The notes under the pieces are model-generated. The model searched no databases, was not told the DNA's origin, and saw nothing but the letters and a program-made list of their open reading frames with translations. From positions 1 through 14,761 of the forward strand of contig CAZOIA010000144.1 in NCBI GenBank assembly GCA_964579675.1: a stretch of DNA of 14,761 nucleotides. Direction: 5' to 3'. Shown here one piece after another: positions 1-5,190 of the stretch. Numbering within the stretch: position 1 is the stretch's first letter; each line of letters starts with the position of its first letter. The translations under genes were made by a program, and so were the position numbers. This stretch comes from CAZOIA01 sp964579675 (lineage in GTDB: Bacteria; Planctomycetota; Phycisphaerae; UBA1845; PWPN01).

Positions 1-186
1 TATGATCGAAACATCCGCAAGGCCAAGACTGCCTGGGCGTCGGTGGCGTATATCCACGACAATCCGGTTCGCCGCGGATTGGTGCGCCGGCCGGAGGACT
101 GGGAATGGTCCAGCGCGAAGTGGTACGCGGGTCAGCAGACCGTGAAGCTGGCTATGGATGCTTGCCCGCCTGATCTTGAGTCTTGA
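1..186 (+). CDS. REP-associated tyrosine transposase (RAYT), C-terminal end only
   Basis: The window opens inside this gene. The readable part is 61 codons ending at a TGA. It contains the C-terminal signature of the Y1_Tnp/IS200-like REP-associated transposase family: YIHDNPVRRGLV, then RPEDWEWSSAKWY. In this family a catalytic tyrosine and a HUH pair further upstream (outside the window) cleave single-stranded REP/BIME hairpins. RAYTs are usually single-copy domesticated transposases that maintain REP sequences. A REP-like hairpin sits 15 bp behind the stop codon, which fits this. Upstream domains, start and intactness cannot be judged. Family identification is firm because the NPV(R)RGLV...DW.WSS pattern is very characteristic. 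Confidence 0.85.
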   Translation, partial: YDRNIRKAKTAWASVAYIHDNPVRRGLVRRPEDWEWSSAKWYAGQQTVKLAMDACPPDLES

Positions 187-200
187 TCGGGCGGCCTGAC

Positions 201-240
201 CACGGGTCTGCTTCGCGGAGTCCTGCTTCGCAGGCCCGTG
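201..240. repeat. REP-like hairpin next to the RAYT gene
   Basis: Arms CACGGGTCTGC (201-211) and GCAGGCCCGTG (230-240) pair over 11 positions with one G-T wobble, around an 18-nt loop. The loop region holds a direct repeat CTGCTTCGC (208-216 and 223-231). The right arm runs into CCGTGCCACCC (236-246), an 11-mer that recurs beside a similar hairpin at 14138-14178. Lying directly behind a RAYT gene, it is a candidate REP substrate. It could also serve as a transcription end, though no T-run follows. Confidence 0.5.
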
Positions 241-269
241 CCACCCAGGTCCCCGGCACCCGGCGAATC

Positions 270-1706
270 TCACTTCCCGAACTTCTTGTCGAGTGCCACC
301 TTGAGCAAGGGCCTGCAAGCTAGCCATGTCGCTGCGATATACTTGAGTGCATCCCTGGAACGCAGTACTTTGCAGGGATACGGGAAGACCGCCCCCACAC
401 CAATCTGAAGGTTCGACCTCTTCTTCGACCATGCACGAAACGTAGCTTCCAACCACTCCGGCTGGCTCTTCACTGCCTGATCTGACTTGCGTTTCTTGAT
501 GTTCTTGTCGAGGGCTGTTCGGAGATCATACTCGATACGGGCATCTACAATGCCAGCCGAGCGCTGGCTTGGGAAATGGCGCTGCACAACATCAATCCAT
601 GGCTTCGCTCCCTTGGCTTTGTGCAATCGCCGACTCATGTCAGTGGCGATGTCGAGAATCAGATCGCAGAATCTGTCCTCGCCCCGTTTCAGCAGGTTGT
701 TTCTGAACTCACGTCGAATGCCGTTGGGCAACGCGACGATCACGAGAACACGAGGTTGTTGAATGGCAAGGGTGAGATGTGGGAACTCGGTAAACTGCTT
801 CGCTTTTGGTTTCTGTTTGAGCGGAAGGAAATCCCACACTGCCGCTCCGGCTCGCCCGGTGATGGCAGGACGACCTTGCCCCGTCGGGTCCATTCCTATT
901 CTCTGGAGTTGCTTGTTCTTGCGAAGTTCATCCAGCGCCAGGCGAAGCACCCGTTTGGCTTCACGGTAGTTGTATGGATTGTCGGCGTCGAACGGGATGC
1001 CAGAAAACCTGGTCAGGGTGCCTTCTTTGAGATAGCCGCTGGCAGTCATCCTTTCCTCCGCAACTTCCAGGTATTCAACCATCCGGGTAGCCCACTCGGA
1101 CTTGCCGTCCTGTTTTGACAGCCAAGTGTAGACTTCAGACCAGGTACGGTGATGGGCTCCCGCCAAGGAACTCGTAGCAGGCGTCCCCGGTGATAGAACA
1201 AGCATCTCCAGGTCGCTGAAGCCCCTTCTTGCCGCCATCCTCTGGTGCCGGTTTAGCTGGTTGGCTTTGACCGGGGAACTCACCTTGGCTTCGATGACCA
1301 GCGACCAGTTCTCATCGTCATGTATCCAGGCGTCTGGTAGCCCCCGTTTCTCCGCCTCGTTTTCAGGCAGTTCATCCTCGCCAGGAAGAGTCTGCTCGAC
1401 GATGTGGAGCCTCTTCATCGGGGGTGGTTTTCGCTCCGTAGCCCAGCGAACGAAGTCACGAAGCAGTCCGCGATCCTCTGCCAGACAGCAGACCAGGGCA
1501 TGGGTCAGCCGGTTCTCGTCGCCGTTGTACTGATCGAACAGATGACGCATTCGATCCAACCGTTGCAGGGTGATCTGTTGCCGAGTACTCGGACAGGGCG
1601 TTTTGTACCATGAAATCGCCGCCTGCTCAAGGAAGGTCCACGGCGGGATCTCAGATCCACATCCGTCGCTTCGATTCGTTCGGCCTCGACCAATGTTGTG
1701 TGGCAT
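270..1706 (-). CDS. PD-(D/E)XK nuclease-like protein of unknown role
   Basis: 478 codons from the outermost ATG. The recognisable part begins with DENRLTHALVCCL (residues 63-75). The nuclease core follows: PDAW at 124-127, IEAKV at 138-142, and a QLNRH segment at 150-154. Together PD...ExK plus a following Q matches the PD-(D/E)XK fold, where the acidic residues and lysine bind metal for DNA hydrolysis. The ~300-residue C-terminal half is Lys/Arg-rich and unrecognised. An alternative start is Met53 (position 1550), just before the conserved segment; neither start has a strong ribosome binding site, so the start is uncertain. Base composition looks less G+C rich than the genes from 2220 onward, which suggests transfer. 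Next to a transposase and a tRNA gene, a defence or mobile-element role is possible, but no partner methylase or defence gene is visible. Confidence 0.7.
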   Translation of the reverse strand: MPHNIGRGRTNRSDGCGSEIPPWTFLEQAAISWYKTPCPSTRQQITLQRLDRMRHLFDQYNGDENRLTHALVCCLAEDRGLLRDFVRWATERKPPPMKRLHIVEQTLPGEDELPENEAEKRGLPDAWIHDDENWSLVIEAKVSSPVKANQLNRHQRMAARRGFSDLEMLVLSPGTPATSSLAGAHHRTWSEVYTWLSKQDGKSEWATRMVEYLEVAEERMTASGYLKEGTLTRFSGIPFDADNPYNYREAKRVLRLALDELRKNKQLQRIGMDPTGQGRPAITGRAGAAVWDFLPLKQKPKAKQFTEFPHLTLAIQQPRVLVIVALPNGIRREFRNNLLKRGEDRFCDLILDIATDMSRRLHKAKGAKPWIDVVQRHFPSQRSAGIVDARIEYDLRTALDKNIKKRKSDQAVKSQPEWLEATFRAWSKKRSNLQIGVGAVFPYPCKVLRSRDALKYIAATWLACRPLLKVALDKKFGK

Positions 1707-1758
1707 GGCGAGGGAGCTTCATGGTACGAGCGCCCAGATGGCAGCGGGCAATAGCGTG

Positions 1759-1938
1759 TTAATCCTTGAGATAACCGACGTAAGCACGTTGACCTGGGGA
1801 AGGGACTCTGTACAATCTTCCTGTCTTGGCGTGGAGAGAGATGCCGGTGAGTTCCGCCCCTTCATCCCTCTTCAAAGCCAAGGTGAATTGACCGTTGGGC
1901 TGTTGGACGACCCAAACGAACTTGCGACTTCTGGGCAT
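1759..1938 (-). CDS. Small hypothetical protein (59 aa)
   Basis: I do not recognise a family. The peptide begins MPRSRKFVWVVQQPNGQF and is basic, with alternating hydrophobic stretches (KFVWVV, FTLAL, RLYRV) like a small beta-rich protein. It lies on the same strand as the nuclease-like gene, 52 bp upstream of that gene's outermost start, so the two may be co-transcribed. The frame stays open to 2019, but the extra N-terminal residues look non-coding, so I chose the internal ATG. No clear ribosome binding site precedes it. It could be a chance ORF; the protein-like composition is the only support. Confidence 0.4.
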   Translation of the reverse strand: MPRSRKFVWVVQQPNGQFTLALKRDEGAELTGISLHAKTGRLYRVPSPGQRAYVGYLKD

Positions 1939-2027
1939 GATCCGAACGCTCGACAATGTGGATCTCGACGCTACGCGACAGGATACCACGCCCGTGGATT
2001 GGGGCAACGCATGGGTCAATCATTGTT

Positions 2028-2115
2028 GGAGAGGTGTCCGAGTGGCCTAAGGAGCAGCCTTGGAAAGGCTGTGTACGGCATGTCCGTACCGCGGGTTCGA
2101 ATCCCGCCCTCTCCG
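2028..2115 (+). tRNA. tRNA-Ser, anticodon GGA
   Basis: A complete 88-nt cloverleaf can be folded by eye. Acceptor GGAGAGG (2028-2034) pairs with CCTCTCC (2108-2114), with discriminator G at 2115. The anticodon stem CAGCC/GGCTG encloses the loop TTGGAAA, giving anticodon GGA (2062-2064), which reads UCC and UCU serine codons. The long variable arm GTACGG...CCGTAC is the class II hallmark of tRNA-Ser. The T arm is GCGGG-TTCGAAT-CCCGC. CCA is not encoded. The gene sits between the accessory patch and the cysteine operon; I saw no duplicated 3' end that would mark an integration site. Confidence 0.96.
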
Positions 2116-2219
2116 TTTGCGACGGCCTACCTGTTCAATCCCGGCGCCGCAACTGCTGGAGCAGGACAGTGTGGCCGTCTTCCGGCCAGCAATGTTGTCG
2201 TGCTCCGGATCGAGCAATT

Positions 2220-3185
2220 CTAGATGCCATCTCCACTTTCGAAGAGGTTCTGCCGTGCCTGAGCCTGGGTGATGAAGCTGTCGGGCGGCACGCTACGGGT
2301 CAGCCAGACGTTCCCTCCGATGACCGAGCCGCGCCCGATCGTCACCCGCCCGAGGATCGAGGCCTCGGAGTAGATGATGACGTCGTCTTCGACAATGGGA
2401 TGCCGCTTGATCCCTTTGATGGGCTTGCCGTTCGCGTCCAGCGGAAAACTCTTGGCCCCGAGCGTAACACCCTGATACAGCCGCACCCGCTTGCCGATAA
2501 TGCACGTCTCGCCGATGACTACGCCAGTGCCGTGGTCGATGAAGAAACTCTCGCCGATGACCGCGCCGGGATGAATGTCGATGCCGGTGATGCTGTGTGC
2601 GTGCTCCGTGATGATCCGGGGAATGAGCGGTACGCCGAGTGCATAGAGCTCATGGGCCAGCCGGTAACTGATGACCGCGAGCACGCCGGGGTAGCAAAAG
2701 ATGGCTTCGTCCGGGCTGGTCGCCGCGGGATCACCTTCGTAGGCCGCCTGGACGTCCGTCGCCAGGAGCTCCCGCACCGCCGGAAGCCGGGCCAGAAACT
2801 GCCGCGTGGCCGATTCCGCCCGGCCGTCGCACTCTTCGCGATGATCATCGCAGGCAAAGCAAAACCCTCGCTTGATCTGTTCCCGCAGCCCGCGCCGGAT
2901 CCAGTCAAGTGTGCTGCCTACGTGGAACGTCATGTTGTCCGCGGTCAACTCCGCCGTGCCGAAGTAACCGGGAAAAAGCACCGTTCGCAGTGCCTCGACG
3001 ATGTTGACCACAGCATCACGTGAGGGCAGCGGTTGTCGGTCCAGGCATCTGTCCATCGGTCGCTTGAGGCCGCCGACGGCTTCGCAGAGTGCAGCAACGA
3101 CCGAAGCGAGCTGCCCTTCCTCTGACGCAGCCGGGGGCAATGTGTTGCCCGACGGCCTCGGGTTACGTGTCTCGACATTCTTCAT
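2220..3185 (-). CDS. cysE: Serine O-acetyltransferase (CysE)
   Basis: 321 aa. Transfers acetyl from acetyl-CoA to L-serine, giving O-acetylserine, the first step of cysteine synthesis in the cytosol. Residues 1-190 form the helical N-terminal region (longer than the 273-aa E. coli enzyme). Residues 195-300 are a left-handed beta-helix of hexapeptide repeats. The catalytic Asp is in GIDIHPGA (D203), the catalytic His in IDHGTGVVIGE (H218), and a further active-site His in KRHPIVED (H262). The last residues, ESGDGI, match the C-terminal tail by which E. coli CysE (ending YGDGI) inserts its final Ile into the CysK active site. The start overlaps the end of cysK by 23 bp, so the two are translationally linked. 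It is the last gene of the operon; I see no terminator with a T-run before the tRNA gene. Confidence 0.95.
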   Translation of the reverse strand: MKNVETRNPRPSGNTLPPAASEEGQLASVVAALCEAVGGLKRPMDRCLDRQPLPSRDAVVNIVEALRTVLFPGYFGTAELTADNMTFHVGSTLDWIRRGLREQIKRGFCFACDDHREECDGRAESATRQFLARLPAVRELLATDVQAAYEGDPAATSPDEAIFCYPGVLAVISYRLAHELYALGVPLIPRIITEHAHSITGIDIHPGAVIGESFFIDHGTGVVIGETCIIGKRVRLYQGVTLGAKSFPLDANGKPIKGIKRHPIVEDDVIIYSEASILGRVTIGRGSVIGGNVWLTRSVPPDSFITQAQARQNLFESGDGI

Positions 3186-4113
3186 GGTGATCCTCGAACA
3201 GCCAAGTGCTCAGGTACCGCTCTCCGGTATCGGGCAGCACGACCACGATCATTTTGCCCGAGTTCTCTGGCCTTGCCGCCACCTGAAGGGCAGCCCAGAC
3301 AGCGGCGCCGGAGGAGATGCCGGCCAGGATCCCCTCCTCGCGAGCCAGGCGCTTCGCCACGACGCCCGCGTCCTCGTCCTTGACCTGGATTGTCTCGTCC
3401 ACCACGTCCATCCTGAGCACTTCGGGAACGAAACCCGCCCCAATGCCCTGAATCTTGTGTGGGCCGGCCTTGCCCCCGGAAAGCACCGGCGAGTCGGCCG
3501 GCTCGACCGCGATTGCCTGGACCGAGACCTTGCGCGACTTGAGCACCTCGGCCACACCGGTGATCGTGCCGCCGGTCCCGACACCCGCGACGACAACGTC
3601 CACTTGGCCATCGGCATCGTGCCAGATCTCCTCAGCCGTCGTTGTCCGGTGAATCTCCGGATTGGCCGGGTTGGCGAACTGTTGGAGGATCAGGTAGCGG
3701 GAGTCCGAGGCCGCCAACTCTTCTGCCTTACGCACCGCACCGGGCATTCCTTCCGCCCCCGGCGTCAGACGGAGTTCGGCCCCCAGAATTCTGAGCAGCT
3801 TTCGCCGCTCGATACTCATCGTCTCCGGCATGGTCAGAATCAGCTTGTAGCCCCGGGCCGCACAGACGAAAGCTAGCGCTATACCCGTATTGCCGCTGGT
3901 CGGCTCCACGAGGATCGTATCTTCGTTGATCTGCCCCGCGCGCTCGGCCGCCTCGATCATGCTCAAGCCGATACGGTCCTTGACACTGGCGCAGGGATTG
4001 AACGACTCGAGCTTGGCCACGAGATCCGCATTCAGTCCTGCCCCGATCTTGTTCAGCCGAACGAGCGGCGTCCTTCCGATGAGCTTCGTGATATCCTCTG
4101 CAATCCTGGGCAT
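3163..4113 (-). CDS. cysK: Cysteine synthase A (O-acetylserine sulfhydrylase)
   Basis: 316 aa, normal for the family. A PLP enzyme that makes cysteine from O-acetylserine and sulfide. The PLP-binding lysine is K45 in CASVKDRIG. The substrate loop is PTSGNTG (71-77), the phosphate-binding loop is GVGTGGTITG, and GISSGAA and LPDTGERYLST close the C-terminal part. The start at 4113 is preceded by AGGTAAGAG as a weak ribosome site, and the MPRIAEDITKLIGRTPLVRL opening aligns with family N-termini. Its 5' end lies inside the 3' end of the Rrf2 gene (61 bp overlap) and its 3' end overlaps cysE, so regulator, synthase and acetyltransferase form one tight operon. It could be called CysM, but the MPETMS segment and partner cysE favour CysK. 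Confidence 0.95.
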   Translation of the reverse strand: MPRIAEDITKLIGRTPLVRLNKIGAGLNADLVAKLESFNPCASVKDRIGLSMIEAAERAGQINEDTILVEPTSGNTGIALAFVCAARGYKLILTMPETMSIERRKLLRILGAELRLTPGAEGMPGAVRKAEELAASDSRYLILQQFANPANPEIHRTTTAEEIWHDADGQVDVVVAGVGTGGTITGVAEVLKSRKVSVQAIAVEPADSPVLSGGKAGPHKIQGIGAGFVPEVLRMDVVDETIQVKDEDAGVVAKRLAREEGILAGISSGAAVWAALQVAARPENSGKMIVVVLPDTGERYLSTWLFEDHHEECRDT

Positions 4114-4631
4114 CTCTTACCTGCCTTTGTCTGATGGCTACGGGAAACCGCACCTGAAAGCGTCGAACCTGCTCGTGTTCTCCACGATCGGATTCTCTTG
4201 TTTCCCTTCGGCCGAGATCCTGTCGTGTCTTCCGAGGCGATCAAGTCTTCAAGCGTCACACTGGCCAGCACATCCTCGATCGCACCATTCAATTCTTGCC
4301 ACACCCGGCGGGCCGTGCATCGGCTTGCCTTGCCGCACGCTCGCTTGTCCATCACGCAATCCACGAGTGAAAGCGAACCTTCCAGGGCATGGAGAATCTC
4401 GCTGAGCCGGATCTCCGAGGGGGATCGGGCGAGGACGAACCCCCCGCCAGCCCCCCGAACACTGCGGACCAGCCCGGCCGACTTCAACACGGTCAAGAGG
4501 GCGTGAAGGTACTTTCTGGAGATGCCTTCCCTCTCAGCCAAAGCACCCATCAGTACCGGCGATTCGTCGAAACGCCGGGCCAGTTCAAGCATCGCCCGCA
4601 ATCCGTACCGTCCTCGTGTGGACATCCTCAT
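4053..4631 (-). CDS. Rrf2-family transcriptional regulator with a three-cysteine cluster
   Basis: 192 aa from the preferred ATG at 4631, which has GGTGAG just upstream; the outer ATG at 4649 adds six residues but begins inside the operator/promoter. The winged helix-turn-helix runs from about residue 5 to 70: STRGRYGLRAMLELA, the recognition helix around ISRKYLHALL, and the wing RGAGGGFVLAR. Three cysteines at 92, 99 and 105 occupy the place of the [2Fe-2S] ligands of IscR (92, 98, 104), but the spacing is 6+5 rather than 5+5 and the IscR His ligand three residues after the last Cys is Arg here. Rrf2 proteins usually stop near 140-150 residues. The last ~58 residues here are Arg/Ser-rich, unlike the family, and overlap the cysK start. 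Known Rrf2 members control cysteine or Fe-S genes (CymR, IscR); the neighbours suggest it controls cysK-cysE and itself. Confidence 0.9.
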   Translation of the reverse strand: MRMSTRGRYGLRAMLELARRFDESPVLMGALAEREGISRKYLHALLTVLKSAGLVRSVRGAGGGFVLARSPSEIRLSEILHALEGSLSLVDCVMDKRACGKASRCTARRVWQELNGAIEDVLASVTLEDLIASEDTTGSRPKGNKRIRSWRTRAGSTLSGAVSRSHQTKAGKRCPGLQRISRSSSEGRRSFG

Positions 4632-4649
4632 TGGCTCACCCGTGTTCAT

Positions 4650-4670
4650 AGTCTATCACAATAGTAGACT
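4650..4670 (-). promoter_or_regulatory. Probable Rrf2 operator (inverted repeat)
   Basis: A perfect inverted repeat AGTCTA-(9 nt)-TAGACT spans 21 bp immediately upstream of the regulator gene and covers the predicted -10 and transcription start. Position and size suit autorepression by a dimeric Rrf2 protein. It is not the IscR type 1 box: the GACT/AGTC half-sites are in the opposite order. The binding protein is inferred from adjacency only. Confidence 0.5.
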
Positions 4671-4694
4671 AGTTCCTTCGTCCTGACAAGTCAA
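4666..4694 (-). promoter_or_regulatory. Candidate sigma-70-type promoter of the Rrf2-cysK-cysE operon
   Basis: On the minus strand TTGACT (4694-4689) is followed after 17 bp by TAGTCT (4671-4666). The -35 is good (5 of 6) and the -10 is poor (3 of 6). The -10 lies inside the 21-bp inverted repeat, so binding there would block transcription. An overlapping alternative -10 is TACTAT, a few bases further downstream. Confidence 0.4.
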
Positions 4695-4706
4695 CCGCTC
4701 ACCTGC

Positions 4707-4739
4707 GGTGCCCCAGAGACGGGATTTCGGTGGGGCACC
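4707..4739. repeat. Intergenic inverted repeat GGTGCCCCA / TGGGGCACC
   Basis: Perfect 9-bp arms (4707-4715 and 4731-4739) around a 15-nt loop lie between the divergent cysteine operon and the IS fragment. There is no T-run, so it is not an obvious terminator. GGGGCACC also occurs at 7493-7500 beside another hairpin, so it may belong to a dispersed intergenic repeat, or be the edge of whatever accompanied the IS. Confidence 0.35.
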
Positions 4740-4744
4740 AGCCC

Positions 4745-5033
4745 TGTCCTGCTTCAGTCGGAATTGGAGAAACCCGCCGTTTGGGTTACACCTATGTGAA
4801 GGTACCAGACGGAGGATCGTCCAATGCCGAGAGAGCGACGGAGTTTCACTGGGGCTGAGAAGATAGCCATTCTGCGGGAGCACTTGATCGCGAAGGTGCC
4901 GATCTCCGAGGTTTGCGACAGGCACGGGGTTCAGCCGACGCTGTTCTACGCCTGGCAGAAGAAGCTGTTCGAGGAAGGGGCGGCGGTATTCGAGCAGCCC
5001 CGGGCCAAGTCGTCGCGGCAGCAGGCGGCGTAG
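4745..5033 (+). mobile_element. Remnant of an IS3-family insertion sequence (left end plus truncated orfA)
   Basis: The orfA fragment is preceded by about 75 bp of apparent element sequence including AATTGGAGAAACCCGCC, but the exact left terminus was not found. The right part, with orfB and the right inverted repeat, is missing: sequence after about 5031 belongs to an opposite-strand URO-D-like gene. The left boundary given is a guess within about 20 bp. Confidence 0.45.
4824..5033 (+). pseudogene. IS3-family transposase OrfA, truncated
   Basis: 69 codons, preceded by GGAGGATCGTCC, an excellent ribosome site. The protein has the helix-turn-helix of IS3/IS911 OrfA: RRSFTGAEKIAILREHLI, then SEVCDRHGVQPTLFYAWQKK, then FEEGAAVFEQ. 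Complete OrfA proteins of this type run to roughly 100 residues with a leucine-zipper-like coiled coil, followed by OrfB with the DDE catalytic domain. Here translation ends right after SSRQQAA and the next bases read as a different gene on the other strand. The element therefore lacks coiled coil, frameshift site and OrfB and cannot move itself. The HTH could still bind DNA, but I regard it as a dead fragment. Confidence 0.8.
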
Positions 5034-5173
5034 CTCGTCGTGTCGGTGGCTTCGGCAACGGGGTCTATCCCGCTATTCAAGAGGATGTGCCCGGTCGCCA
5101 TCTGGCACTGGACGGGGACCTGGTCGGGTACGCCCATCTCCATGGCCACTCTGACGCGCTGGCGGGGTGTCAT
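5031..5173 (-). pseudogene. Uroporphyrinogen decarboxylase-like gene, 5' fragment cut off at an IS remnant
   Basis: Starts 17 bp after the stop of the DUF6807 gene on the same strand. The N-terminus MTPRQRVRVAMEMGVPDQVP, then VQCQMATGHILLNSGIDP, matches the start of URO-D/methyltransferase-family TIM barrels (MTPRERV.AA......DRVPV pattern, then a GH..L..G.DP segment). About 45 codons are recognisable, to ...EATDT near 5039. Beyond that the frame runs antisense through the IS orfA, giving Cys/Ser-rich nonsense. Complete family members are about 330-380 aa, so almost the whole barrel is lost. The exact junction (about 5024-5040) is inferred from where each homology stops. In this genomic setting such proteins are usually not heme enzymes but corrinoid or C1-related relatives; the substrate is unknown. 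Confidence 0.6.
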
Positions 5174-5190
5174 CAGGCTGCCTGCTACTG

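Noticed and set aside
2028..2115. Attachment site at the tRNA-Ser 3' end
   Set aside because: No second copy of the tRNA 3' segment and no integrase gene were seen in the window.
2150..2219. Intrinsic terminator between tRNA-Ser and cysE
   Set aside because: A short GGCCG/CGGCC stem is present, but no T-run follows on either strand, so a terminator cannot be supported.
1956..3023. 355-codon plus-strand frame running through the tRNA and cysE
   Set aside because: It crosses a structurally complete tRNA and is antisense to a clear CysE.
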